From contig NZ_JBNCAN010000009.1 in assembly GCF_049808615.1 (NCBI RefSeq), positions 75,635 to 139,634 of the forward strand: a stretch of DNA of 64,000 nucleotides. The letters are read 5' to 3'. The stretch comes from Modicisalibacter sp049808615 (GTDB lineage Bacteria; Pseudomonadota; Gammaproteobacteria; Pseudomonadales; Halomonadaceae). Positions 16,263 through 24,969 of the stretch are shown one piece after another. The translations under genes and the position numbers were made by a program. The notes under the pieces were generated by a model. It did no database searches. It saw only the letters and a program-made list of their open reading frames with translations, and was not told the DNA's origin. Every line of letters starts with the position of its first letter. Within the stretch, counting starts at the first letter, position 1.

Positions 16263-17888
16263 TTGTCCGAGCAACTAGACAACGCTATCGCAGGGCTAAC
16301 AGGAGTGGCTCGCCAGGGGCGCATGGGACGTCTGCGCCGCGGCGTCGAAAAGGAAGGGTTGCGAACCGACCGACAAGGGAATATCGCCCAGACGCCCCAT
16401 CCGTATGCGCTGGGGTCGAAGCTGGCGCATCCTTACATCACCACCGATTATTCCGAGTCGCTGCTGGAGTACGTCACGCCGGTACATTGCCGGCCCGGTG
16501 ACACGCTGGCGTTTCTCGCCGATCTGCATCGCTTCAGTTATCGTCGTCTGGGGGATGAACTGATCTGGCCGGCCAGTATGCCGTGCCGCTTGCAGGGCAA
16601 CGACAGCGTGCCGATTGCCGATTATGGCAGCTCCAACTCCGGCACGATGAAGCATATCTATCGGCGTGGATTGGATGCCCGCTACGGGCGCATCATGCAG
16701 TCGATCGCCGGCATTCACTACAACGTGTCGTTACCCGAGCAGCTCTGGCCCGTGCTTCAGGAGTTGGAGGGCGCTCAAGACAAGCCCCTCAAGGCCTATC
16801 AATCCGGACGCTACTTCGACCTGATTCGGCACTTCCGGCGCAATAGCTGGTTGTTGTTGTATCTGTTCGGCGCCTCACCGGCGCTGGATAGAAGTTTTCT
16901 CACCGGGGCGGTACCGGACAAGCTGCGTGCCCATGCTCGCGAGACGCTGGTCGCGCCTTATGCCACCAGCCTGCGCATGTCCGATATGGGCTATCAGAAC
17001 AAGGTCCAGGCGCAGCTCAAGATCTGTTTCAATTCCTTGTCCAACTACGTGGGCACGCTGCGTAATGCCATTGCCACGCCCTGGCCGGCCTACGAGCGCA
17101 TCGGGGTGGACGAGAACGGTGACTGGCGGCAGCTCAACGCCAATATTCTGCAGATCGAGAACGAGTATTACAGCGACATTCGTCCCAAGCGAGTCACGGG
17201 ACAGGGCGAAACACCGACTCAGGCCCTCGAAGCGCGAGGGGTGGAGTATATCGAGGTCCGCTGTCTTGATCTCAATCCTTTTCTGGCGCTGGGTATCGAC
17301 GAAACCCAGATGCGCTTTCTGGATACCTTTCTGATGTGGTGCCTGCTCTCCGAAGCGCCCTGGATATCCGATGAGGAGTGCGATCATCTCGACGACAATA
17401 GGGGGCTGGTCTCGGGGCGTGGTCGCGATCCCTCGCTGCGTCTGTCGATCGACGGGCAGGAACGTCGGCTCGCCGAGCGTGGCGAGGCCATTTTTGCAGA
17501 GCTTTACAAGGTGGCCGAGCTGCTCGATATCGGCGAAAAAGAGCCTTACCATCGAGAAGCGATCAAGGCGCTGGAACCCCGGTTGAATCATCCCGAACTG
17601 ACGCCCTCCGGCCGATTGCTTGCCGTTCTCGAGGAGAGTGGCGACGAGTTCGTGGATCACATCGCCGGGCTTGCGCGGGCCCAGGCAGCTCAGCTGCGCG
17701 AGGAGCCCATGGATCGTGCTCACGATGCCTTGTTTACTCAACTCACCGAGACGTCGCATCAGCAGCAGCGCGAGATCGAGGAAGCGGACACCGAGCCCTT
17801 CGACGATTTCATTGCCGCTTATTTTGCACGGGCGCGGGAGTCCGTCACGTCATCCATCCTCGATGATTCCACGGTCAGTGGCGAATAG
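16263..17888 (+). CDS. gshA: Glutamate-cysteine ligase
   Basis: First enzyme of glutathione synthesis, joining glutamate and cysteine with ATP in the cytosol. The sequence follows the proteobacterial class I family: RRGVEKEGLR, HPYITTDYSESLLEYVTP, YGSSNSGTMKHIYRRGL, GIHYNVS, YIEVRCLDLNPF. Length is 541 aa. TTG 16263 is chosen as the start because GGGG stands eight bases upstream and the protein then begins MSEQLDNAI, the usual family N-terminus; an in-frame TTG at 16209 would add 18 residues with no family match. dsbB follows 15 bases after the stop, as part of a gshA-dsbB unit. Confidence 0.93.
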   Translation: MSEQLDNAIAGLTGVARQGRMGRLRRGVEKEGLRTDRQGNIAQTPHPYALGSKLAHPYITTDYSESLLEYVTPVHCRPGDTLAFLADLHRFSYRRLGDELIWPASMPCRLQGNDSVPIADYGSSNSGTMKHIYRRGLDARYGRIMQSIAGIHYNVSLPEQLWPVLQELEGAQDKPLKAYQSGRYFDLIRHFRRNSWLLLYLFGASPALDRSFLTGAVPDKLRAHARETLVAPYATSLRMSDMGYQNKVQAQLKICFNSLSNYVGTLRNAIATPWPAYERIGVDENGDWRQLNANILQIENEYYSDIRPKRVTGQGETPTQALEARGVEYIEVRCLDLNPFLALGIDETQMRFLDTFLMWCLLSEAPWISDEECDHLDDNRGLVSGRGRDPSLRLSIDGQERRLAERGEAIFAELYKVAELLDIGEKEPYHREAIKALEPRLNHPELTPSGRLLAVLEESGDEFVDHIAGLARAQAAQLREEPMDRAHDALFTQLTETSHQQQREIEEADTEPFDDFIAAYFARARESVTSSILDDSTVSGE

Positions 17889-17903
17889 TGTGGTCAATAA
17901 CGT

Positions 17904-18437
17904 ATGCATCTTGATTTGAACATTCGGCAATGGAGCCTGGTGGGCCTGGCATTCTGCGCCCTGATGATGGGCGTCGCCCTGGCCTTGCAGTACGTGGCCG
18001 GACTGACGCCCTGTCCGCTCTGTATCCTGCAGCGCATTGCCGTGCTTGCCGCGGCCCTGGTGTTTCTGGTGGCAGCCATCCATGGCCCGCAGGGCAAGGG
18101 AGGCCTCGTCTATGGTGTGATGGGTCTCGCGGCTGCCGGAGCAGGCGCTGCAGTGGCGGGGCGTCACGTCTGGTTGCAGTCATTGCCCCCCAGTGAGGTA
18201 CCAAGCTGTGGCCCCGGGCTCGATTATATGATGGAAGTACTGCCATTATGGGATGTGCTGTCTCGCGTTCTTTCGGGCTCCGGTGAGTGCGCAGAAATCG
18301 ATGGGCTTTGGTGGGGCTTGACCCTGCCTCAATGGACACTGCTGGGGTTTGTTGGCCTGGCACTCATTCCACTGGCCATGGTGATCAAAAGCCTGCGTGG
18401 ATCGCACCGAGGTCAGGGGTCGCATACGCCTGCGTGA
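17904..18437 (+). CDS. dsbB: Disulfide bond formation protein B
   Basis: A 177-aa inner-membrane protein that re-oxidises periplasmic DsbA and passes electrons to quinones. Four membrane helices are visible. The first periplasmic loop has the CPLC pair (near residues 37-40), and the second loop holds two more Cys (SCGPG and GECAE), the standard DsbB set. It starts just after gshA and is followed by rsd, an order resembling the algQ/dsbH neighbourhood of Pseudomonas. Confidence 0.93.
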   Translation: MHLDLNIRQWSLVGLAFCALMMGVALALQYVAGLTPCPLCILQRIAVLAAALVFLVAAIHGPQGKGGLVYGVMGLAAAGAGAAVAGRHVWLQSLPPSEVPSCGPGLDYMMEVLPLWDVLSRVLSGSGECAEIDGLWWGLTLPQWTLLGFVGLALIPLAMVIKSLRGSHRGQGSHTPA

Positions 18438-18624
18438 GTTGTTCAGGGTTGGATGAACGCTGCTTAATGGACGTTAGATTAGCGAACAGTGCTTTCTAAT
18501 GCCCGCCTTAATGCAATTGAAACAAGACGTTGTCATCTTTTTCCATGGATAGGATTGACACCCGTGGCGCTTGGGGTGACGCTTAAGGTCCGCAGGCGAC
18601 AGGCTGATCAAGGAGGGGCTGCCC

Positions 18625-19128
18625 ATGCTGGAAAACTGCAGAACCGCGCAGGAACGCTGGGGAGGCGTGCACCAGATGATCGATCGCTGGTTCGAGGCGC
18701 GCCGGGAAATGCTGGTCGCGTTCATGGATCTGAAGGAGGCGTGCGATAGCGACCCCGAGGCCGTGGCCAAGGCGCGTATCGATCATTTCAGCGAAGCGCT
18801 GATGGATTACATCAGTGCCGGACACTTCGAAATCTACCCACAGCTGCGTCAGGAAGCCGAGCACTTCAACGATCAAGAGGCATTGACTGTGGCGGACAAA
18901 CTGCTTGAGCGCCTCGAAATGTCCACGCAGTTGGTATTGGAATTCGATCAGGATTACTCGACGCCGACGCGTTGTCAGCACTATTTGTCTCGCTTGCCGG
19001 CCTGGCTTGATCGTCTGGGTCGGGGATTGACCGAACGTTTTGCCTTGGAAGATCAACTGATCGGTCGGCTGCATGCCTCGCATTCACCGCCACCAGAGTC
19101 GCAGGCAGCTTCTCGCGCCACGCTGTAA
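18625..19128 (+). CDS. rsd: Regulator of sigma D / AlgQ-family anti-sigma factor
   Basis: A 167-aa protein of the Rsd/AlgQ family, which binds sigma-70 and shifts RNA polymerase toward alternative sigma factors. The family motif VDRWFxxRxxLLVAF is matched by IDRWFEARREMLVAF, and SAGHFEIYPQL and ERFALEDQLI are also conserved. AGGAGG is at 18611-18616, eight bases before the ATG. Its position after dsbB agrees with the Pseudomonas order. Confidence 0.9.
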   Translation: MLENCRTAQERWGGVHQMIDRWFEARREMLVAFMDLKEACDSDPEAVAKARIDHFSEALMDYISAGHFEIYPQLRQEAEHFNDQEALTVADKLLERLEMSTQLVLEFDQDYSTPTRCQHYLSRLPAWLDRLGRGLTERFALEDQLIGRLHASHSPPPESQAASRATL

Positions 19129-19235
19129 ATACTCTATTCGATATTCATGCCCCGCCAGGCTATGGCGGAGCATATTGTCGTCCAGCGACTGTGTTGGGAG
19201 ATCGCTTTAGCGATCGATTGACGCTGTTGCACTGA

Positions 19236-19267
19236 GTCTAGGCAGCGTCAGGTCTAGGTAGTGTCAG
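19236..19267. repeat. 16-bp tandem duplication at an operon end
   Basis: GTCTAGGCAGCGTCAG is followed immediately by GTCTAGGTAGTGTCAG (14/16 identical). The second copy overlaps the stop codon of the minus-strand RND permease gene. Two small hairpins, at 19152-19168 and near 19200-19215, lie just beyond and may help end transcription. Confidence 0.6.
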
Positions 19268-22200
19268 CCGTTGCGCACGGATCTGAAACGCCGCGCGACG
19301 CGCTCACTGACATGAGCGCCCAGCAATAACATGCAAGGGGTCAACAGCAGAGTCAGACCGGTGGCGAAGCCCAATCCCCCGGCGATGGCGCTGGAGAGCT
19401 GCGTCCACCACTGGGTCGAAGGCGCACCCCAGCCCAGGCTCGGCGCCAGCAGATCGACGTTGACCCCCAGGACCATCGGCATCAGCCCGAGGATGGTGGT
19501 GATCGCCGTGAGCAGCACCGGACGCAGGCGATGGCTGCCGGCTTCGAGGGCGGCGGCGTAGGCGGACAAACCTTCGCCACGCAGTTGGTTGTAGGTGTCG
19601 ATCAGCACGATGTTGTTGTTCACCACGATACCTGCCAACGCGATGATGCCCATCCCCACCATGACGATGCCGAAGGGTTGCCCGTTGAGCAGCAGGCCAA
19701 GCAGCACGCCGCCGGTCGAGAAGACAATTGCCGATAACACCAGGAAAGCCTGATAAAGGCTGTTGAACTGGGTCACCATGATGATCATCATCAGGAAGAG
19801 GGCAACGCCAAACGCAATACTCAGGAATTGGCTGGTCTCTGCCTGATCCTCTTGTTCACCGGCAAAGCCGACGCGTACGCCCTCGGGCAAGTTCTCCAGC
19901 GTATCGCTCAAGGCCTTCAGGCGCTCATCGACCTGGCGTCCGGGATCGACGTCCGCCTCGAGGGTAATCGCGCGTTGCCCATCGACTCGGTGAAGGGTGC
20001 CTACCTTGGGCGCTGGCTCCAGACGCACGAAGTGACTGATCGGTACCTGACCGCGAGCGGTGTTGATGGTCAGGCGTTCGAGCTGATCGAGGCTGCGCTG
20101 GGCACCGGGCAGGCGCACGCGAATGTCCACTTCGTCGTTGGCATCCTGGGGTCGGTAGGTGGCGAGCTGCAGGCCGGTGGTCACCAGTTGCACGGCGCTG
20201 CCAATGGTCGAGACGTCCGCATCGAAACGGGCCGCTGCCTCACGGTCGACCTGCAAGCGCCACTCCACGCCGGGCAGACTGCGGTTATCCTCGACGGCGC
20301 GAAAGCCCCCCAAGCGCTGCATGGCGCTGCGCAACTGCTCCACGGCGCGTTCGGCCTGAGCGGGATCGTTGGCGCTCAGTTCGATCTGGATCGGTTTGCC
20401 GCTGGTCGGTCCTTGTTCCTGTTCCCGGGTTTCCAGACGAATACCCGGAATGTCTCGAGTGCGCTCGAGCATGTCAGCGAGAATCTTGGTGGCAGGCCGG
20501 CGTTCAGACCAGTCGATGAGCTGGAAGGAGAGCTGACCGATGACGTCTTCTCCTATCTCGCGATCCGGCGTGGCATAGGAACGGGCGTAGAGCGATTTCA
20601 CCTCGCTCATGCCCTGCAAGCGCGCCTCTACGCGCCGTACCACGGCATCCTTCTCCTCGACCGAGAGATCGCCCCGGGCATGTATCAGCAATTGAGCACT
20701 ATCGGGTTCCACGGAGGGAAAGAATTCCACCCCATGATTGAATCGAGCATAGCCGGCATAGAGCAAGGCCATCACAATCAAGGCCCCGATCAGCGTCCAG
20801 GCGGGATGATTCAACAGACGCGTCAGGGTTCGCCGATACAGACGCCCGCCTTTGCTGACCCGCTGATCATCAAGATGCTGGCCGGAGCTGAACAGATTGC
20901 CCAGGGTGGGCATGAAGATCAGAGCCATGGCCAAAGAGGCGAGCAGGCACAGGATGACCGTTGCCGGCAGGTATTTCATGAATTCGCCCACCACGCCGGG
21001 CCAGAACAGCAGCGGCAGAAAGACGGCCAGGGTCGTCGCGGTGGAGGTGATGACCGGCCAGGCCATACGGCTGGCGGCGCCGGCCCAGGCGTCGTGCGAT
21101 GAATGCCCCTCGGCGAAGTAGCGGTCCGCCTGTTCGCCCACCACGATGGCGCCGTCCACCAGCATGCCGGCGACTAGAATGAGCGCGAACAGGACGACGA
21201 TGTTGAGGGTGTAGCCCACCGCCCAGATCAGCAGAATACCGGTGAGAAAGGCGCCGGGAATGGTCATGCCGATCAATAGTGCTGCGCGAGGACCCATGGT
21301 GGCGAGAATCACGATCAGGACCAGGACGACGGCGGCGAGCACGTTGTTCAGAAGCTCGCTGAGCATGTCCTCGACGTCCGTCGATTGGTCCATGATGACG
21401 TTCACTTTGAGCGCCTCGGGCAGGAGTGGCTTGGCCTCTTCGAGCAGCGCCTTGATGCTGTCGATGGTGGCGATGATGTTGGCGCCGGTGCGCTTGGAAA
21501 TTTCCAGTACCACCGCCGGTTGGTCATTGATACGGGCATAGCCGTCCGGATCCTTGAAGGTGCGCTGGATGCGTGCCACCTCGCCGAAGGTGATCACCCG
21601 ATCGCCATCGACCTTGACCGGTGTGTTCATGACGTCCTGGACATTCTCGATGACGCCGGGCACCTTGATCGACATGCGCCCCGCACCGTTGTCCAGGCTG
21701 CCGGCGGCGACCAGTCGGTTATTGTTCGACACCAGGTTGAACAGGGTGTCGAAATCGACGCCGTAGCTGTCGAGCACCAAGGGGTCGACCACGATCTCCA
21801 TGAGATCCTCGCGCTCCCCGGCGATATCGACCTCGAGTACGCTGGGAATACCTTCGATTCTCTCCTTCAGCTCCCGGGCTACCGCCATCAGTTCGCTGGG
21901 GGATAGTGGTCCGGAGAGCCCCACGGACATGACTGGGAAGAGGCTGACGTTGACTTCGAGAACGCGGGGTTCCTCTGCTTCGTCGGGTAATGAGCTGCGT
22001 GCGATGTCGACTTTTTCGCGCACGTCCGCCAGGGCGCGTCGGGAATCGAAGCCGGCATCGAACTCGAGTGTGATCGAGGCAATGCCCTCGCTGGATTGCG
22101 ACGTCATCTTGTTGACGCCCTCGATGGTGCGAAGCTCCTGCTCCATGGGGCGCACCAGCAAGCGCTCGCCATCCTCGGGGCTGACGCCTTCGAGCATCAG

Positions 22201-22347
22201 CGAGACGTAGATCATCGGAATGGCGACGTCGGGATTGGACTCCTTCGGGATAGCCTGATAGGCCATCAGCCCCGCCAGGACCAGAAACAGCAGCAGCAGC
22301 AAGGTCGTACGGCTGCGGTTCAGCGCGGCATGAATCAGAGTGCGCAT
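19264..22347 (-). CDS. RND-family efflux permease
   Basis: A 1027-aa inner-membrane proton-driven pump subunit. The topology is that of AcrB/HAE1: one N-terminal helix, a large periplasmic loop, a bundle of helices, a second loop and a final bundle. The proton-relay helix reads GMLVDGAIVVGE, with a single Asp where AcrB has two adjacent ones. ATG 22347 gives the family start MRTLIHAALNRSRTT; the stop of the adaptor gene is one base upstream, so the two are translationally coupled. No outer-membrane channel gene is nearby, so an unlinked TolC-like protein is presumably used. Substrates are unknown. Confidence 0.92.
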   Translation of the reverse strand: MRTLIHAALNRSRTTLLLLLFLVLAGLMAYQAIPKESNPDVAIPMIYVSLMLEGVSPEDGERLLVRPMEQELRTIEGVNKMTSQSSEGIASITLEFDAGFDSRRALADVREKVDIARSSLPDEAEEPRVLEVNVSLFPVMSVGLSGPLSPSELMAVARELKERIEGIPSVLEVDIAGEREDLMEIVVDPLVLDSYGVDFDTLFNLVSNNNRLVAAGSLDNGAGRMSIKVPGVIENVQDVMNTPVKVDGDRVITFGEVARIQRTFKDPDGYARINDQPAVVLEISKRTGANIIATIDSIKALLEEAKPLLPEALKVNVIMDQSTDVEDMLSELLNNVLAAVVLVLIVILATMGPRAALLIGMTIPGAFLTGILLIWAVGYTLNIVVLFALILVAGMLVDGAIVVGEQADRYFAEGHSSHDAWAGAASRMAWPVITSTATTLAVFLPLLFWPGVVGEFMKYLPATVILCLLASLAMALIFMPTLGNLFSSGQHLDDQRVSKGGRLYRRTLTRLLNHPAWTLIGALIVMALLYAGYARFNHGVEFFPSVEPDSAQLLIHARGDLSVEEKDAVVRRVEARLQGMSEVKSLYARSYATPDREIGEDVIGQLSFQLIDWSERRPATKILADMLERTRDIPGIRLETREQEQGPTSGKPIQIELSANDPAQAERAVEQLRSAMQRLGGFRAVEDNRSLPGVEWRLQVDREAAARFDADVSTIGSAVQLVTTGLQLATYRPQDANDEVDIRVRLPGAQRSLDQLERLTINTARGQVPISHFVRLEPAPKVGTLHRVDGQRAITLEADVDPGRQVDERLKALSDTLENLPEGVRVGFAGEQEDQAETSQFLSIAFGVALFLMMIIMVTQFNSLYQAFLVLSAIVFSTGGVLLGLLLNGQPFGIVMVGMGIIALAGIVVNNNIVLIDTYNQLRGEGLSAYAAALEAGSHRLRPVLLTAITTILGLMPMVLGVNVDLLAPSLGWGAPSTQWWTQLSSAIAGGLGFATGLTLLLTPCMLLLGAHVSERVARRFRSVRNG

Positions 22348-22348
22348 G

Positions 22349-23437
22349 TCAGGACTCTTGCTCGCTGTCGATGGACACCGGCTCGACCCGTTCACCCGTG
22401 TCGACATAGCCACCCCCCAGGGTGACCAGACGCACCGTCTCGGGAAGCCCGGTGACCCAGGTCTGGGTGGCATCGGCGGTGAGTAGCGTCACCGACGAGA
22501 AGCGTACCGTATCGTTGTCGTCGACATACTTGACGCCAAGGTGCCCCTGCTCGTCGAGAATCAACAGTGCCGGTGACAGGGCATGGGCCTGACGAGCGGG
22601 AAGGGCGATTTCAAGGGTGGCACTGGCGCCGGCGATGCGCAGACGCTCGGGATTGGCAAGATTTGCTTCGAGGGCGTAGCTGCGGGTTGCATTATCGGCG
22701 CTGCTGGCGACATAGCTAAGCTCCCCCTCGAGTTGATCGCCACTCAGCAGGGTAGCAGTGACCGGCAGACCGGGATGAAGTCCCGGAGCACGTCGCTGGG
22801 GTGCTCGAGCGGTGGCGAGCAGACGCTCGATCTCGACCAGCTTGCCGAGATCCTCCCCGGGTTGAACGAAGTCACCCAGTTCGACATCCAGACGATCGAG
22901 CACTCCCGCGAAAGGGGCCTTGAATCGGGCGTCGGCCTTGAGTTGGCGCAGTCGGGCAAGCTCCGCGCGAGCTTCTGCCACATCGCGTTCCAGGCGCAGC
23001 ACCTCGTTGTCGGAAATCAGGTTCTTGCCCTCCAGGCGACGCCCTCCCTTCCGCTCCGAAAGCGCCAGTTTCAATGCCGCCTCGGCCTGAGCCAGCTGTT
23101 CGGGTAAATCCTCCTCATCGAGTTGCAACAGAATGTCGTCCTTCTCGACCCGATCGCCCTGGGAATGTGGCAGCGCGGCCACGGTGCCGGTGCGACGAGG
23201 GCGCAGGATGACATCGCGCTTGGGCTCGAGCTGGCCCTGCAGGGTCAGTGTCGGTGTGTGACGCCGTGCGTGGGACGTTCTTACCTCGACCCGGGTCAAG
23301 GTGGATTGCTTCGGCCCGCTGTCGGCGGGTGGCTCGGCACGAAAGCGCTGCATGTCGCCGAGCGCCAGCCAGATCAGCAGAGCAATACCTAAAATCAAGG
23401 CGAGGGGGGCAGACAATGAAGCAAATCGAAGACGCAT
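22349..23437 (-). CDS. RND efflux periplasmic adaptor (membrane fusion) protein
   Basis: A 362-aa adaptor linking the RND pump to an outer-membrane channel. It has an N-terminal membrane anchor (LSAPLALILGIALLIWLAL), a lipoyl/barrel-sandwich hybrid half (GTVAALPHSQGDRVEKDDILLQLD), an alpha-helical hairpin and the second lipoyl half (FKAPFAGVLDRLDVELGDFV). It is the first gene of a two-gene minus-strand operon with the permease. Two phased 10-bp direct repeats stand upstream and may be an operator. Confidence 0.92.
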   Translation of the reverse strand: MRLRFASLSAPLALILGIALLIWLALGDMQRFRAEPPADSGPKQSTLTRVEVRTSHARRHTPTLTLQGQLEPKRDVILRPRRTGTVAALPHSQGDRVEKDDILLQLDEEDLPEQLAQAEAALKLALSERKGGRRLEGKNLISDNEVLRLERDVAEARAELARLRQLKADARFKAPFAGVLDRLDVELGDFVQPGEDLGKLVEIERLLATARAPQRRAPGLHPGLPVTATLLSGDQLEGELSYVASSADNATRSYALEANLANPERLRIAGASATLEIALPARQAHALSPALLILDEQGHLGVKYVDDNDTVRFSSVTLLTADATQTWVTGLPETVRLVTLGGGYVDTGERVEPVSIDSEQES

Positions 23438-23478
23438 CAGGCCATCCGGTGATAGGCAGGGAACACCGCGATCATCAA

Positions 23479-23499
23479 GATATCGTCAGGATATCGTCA
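23479..23499. repeat. Phased direct repeats upstream of RND operon
   Basis: GATATCGTCA occurs at 23479-23488 and again at 23490-23499, an 11-bp period or about one helical turn. The pair is 42-62 bases upstream of the adaptor start. It is a plausible regulator site, but no regulator gene is adjacent. Confidence 0.45.
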
Positions 23500-23595
23500 A
23501 GATAGGTGAGTTGCCTTTGAGCAAAGAAATCGAAACAGGTTCCACGGGGCGATGATTAGCTTATCAAATAAAAAAGGCTTATACCGGCTGCTTTA

Positions 23596-24249
23596 TCAAC
23601 GTAGGCTAATAATGCGCCAGTCACGCTGCATCGCGACCTCGCGCAGGATGTCGTCCGGATCGACGGCGACGGGATTATCGATTTTCTCGAGCAGTGGCAG
23701 ATCGTTATGCGAATCGCTGTAGAACCAGGCATCGTCGAGGGTAACGCTTTGGTCTTTCAACCACTCCTCCAGGCGCAGAACCTTGCCGTGCTGGAAGCTC
23801 GGGGTGCCGCTGACCCGACCGGTATAGCAGTCATCGATGATTTCCGGTTCGACGGCGATCAAGGCCTCCACTCCCAGCCGTTCGGCAATCGGTGCGGTGA
23901 TGAAGCGGTTGGTGGCGGTGATGATCAACAAGGTGTCTCCCTGAGCACGATGCTCCGCCAGTAACTCTTCCCCTTTGACGAGAATGTTGGGTTCGATCTT
24001 GCTGATCATGAATTGCTGATGCCAGGCGGCCAGTTGCTCCGGCGTGTTCTTTACCAGCGGCTCGAGGGCCACCGCCAGATAGTCGTGAATGTTCAGGGTG
24101 CCGTCCTGGTATTGCTGATAAAAGCGTTCGTTCGCCTCGCGATAGTGCTCGGGATCGACGGCGCCCTGTTCGACCAGGAACTCTCCCCAGGCATGATCGC
24201 TGTCGATGGCAAGCAGTGTGTTGTCCAGATCGAAGATGGCCAGACTCAC
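23596..24249 (-). CDS. HAD-family phosphatase, subfamily IB
   Basis: A 217-aa cytosolic phosphatase. The nucleophile motif is FDLDNTLL at the N-terminus, the second motif lies in LLIITATN, and the third is YSDSHNDLPLL, all typical of the SerB-like IB group annotated in Pseudomonas beside rppH as a HAD hydrolase or histidinol-phosphatase. GTG 24249 is chosen: AAGGAG is seven bases upstream and the protein then begins MSLAIFDLDNT. It is divergent from rppH. The natural substrate is unproven. Confidence 0.88.
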   Translation of the reverse strand: MSLAIFDLDNTLLAIDSDHAWGEFLVEQGAVDPEHYREANERFYQQYQDGTLNIHDYLAVALEPLVKNTPEQLAAWHQQFMISKIEPNILVKGEELLAEHRAQGDTLLIITATNRFITAPIAERLGVEALIAVEPEIIDDCYTGRVSGTPSFQHGKVLRLEEWLKDQSVTLDDAWFYSDSHNDLPLLEKIDNPVAVDPDDILREVAMQRDWRIISLR

Positions 24250-24405
24250 GGAGGCGCTCCTTGGATAAACGTGGATGATGCAAAAATGTAAGCGATTATT
24301 ACAGAACTGACGACGCATTCACACCACGGTATCCACATGTGTGTTGATGCACTTTCGAGCTTTGTGGAAGAATGGTCTTAATTATGGATGTATAAGGTGA
24401 AGCCC

Positions 24406-24915
24406 GTGATCGACGCCGACGGCTTTCGCCCGAATGTTGGCATTATCATTGTCAACCGTGAGGGCCAGCTGCTTTGGGCGCGTCGGGTGGGACAGAACGC
24501 GTGGCAATTTCCTCAGGGAGGCATAAAGTCCGACGAGACTCCACAACAGGCGCTCTACCGGGAGCTCGAAGAAGAGATCGGTTTGACGCCCACCGATGTC
24601 GAGGTGTTGGCCTGTACCCGAGGATGGCTACGTTACCGTCTGCCCCGACGCATGGTACGCACACAATCGAGGCCGATATGCATTGGCCAGAAACAGAAGT
24701 GGTTTCTGCTTCGCATTCGCTGTCAGGACAGCAGAATATGCATGGACGCCACTCCCAAGCCGGAATTTGATGGCTGGCGCTGGGTAAGTTATTGGTACCC
24801 GCTGGGACAGGTGGTGCCATTCAAGCGTGAAGTCTATCGGCGCGCTCTGCGGGAACTGGCGCCGAGAGTGCAACACCTGGCACGACAGGGCGATGGCCTG
24901 TCGCTACCCCCTTAG
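24406..24915 (+). CDS. rppH: RNA pyrophosphohydrolase RppH
   Basis: A 169-aa Nudix enzyme that removes pyrophosphate from mRNA 5' ends and so starts decay. The Nudix box runs GGIKSDETPQQALYRELEEEIG, interrupted here only for length, and FRPNVGII and AWQFPQGG precede it as in E. coli RppH. GTG 24406 gives MIDADGFRPNVG, the normal family start, and has AAGGTGA seven bases upstream; an ATG at 24388 would add six residues. ptsP follows 54 bases downstream, the standard rppH-ptsP pair. Confidence 0.93.
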   Translation: MIDADGFRPNVGIIIVNREGQLLWARRVGQNAWQFPQGGIKSDETPQQALYRELEEEIGLTPTDVEVLACTRGWLRYRLPRRMVRTQSRPICIGQKQKWFLLRIRCQDSRICMDATPKPEFDGWRWVSYWYPLGQVVPFKREVYRRALRELAPRVQHLARQGDGLSLPP

Positions 24916-24969
24916 GGGCAGCGTTGAGGCTCCTTTACCCACTGCAAGCTCATTATCATTAAAAGAAGA

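Noticed and set aside
14835..16274. A 479-codon antisense frame opposite tex
   Set aside because: The strand with Tex domains is certain; the opposite frame has no recognisable domain or ribosome site.
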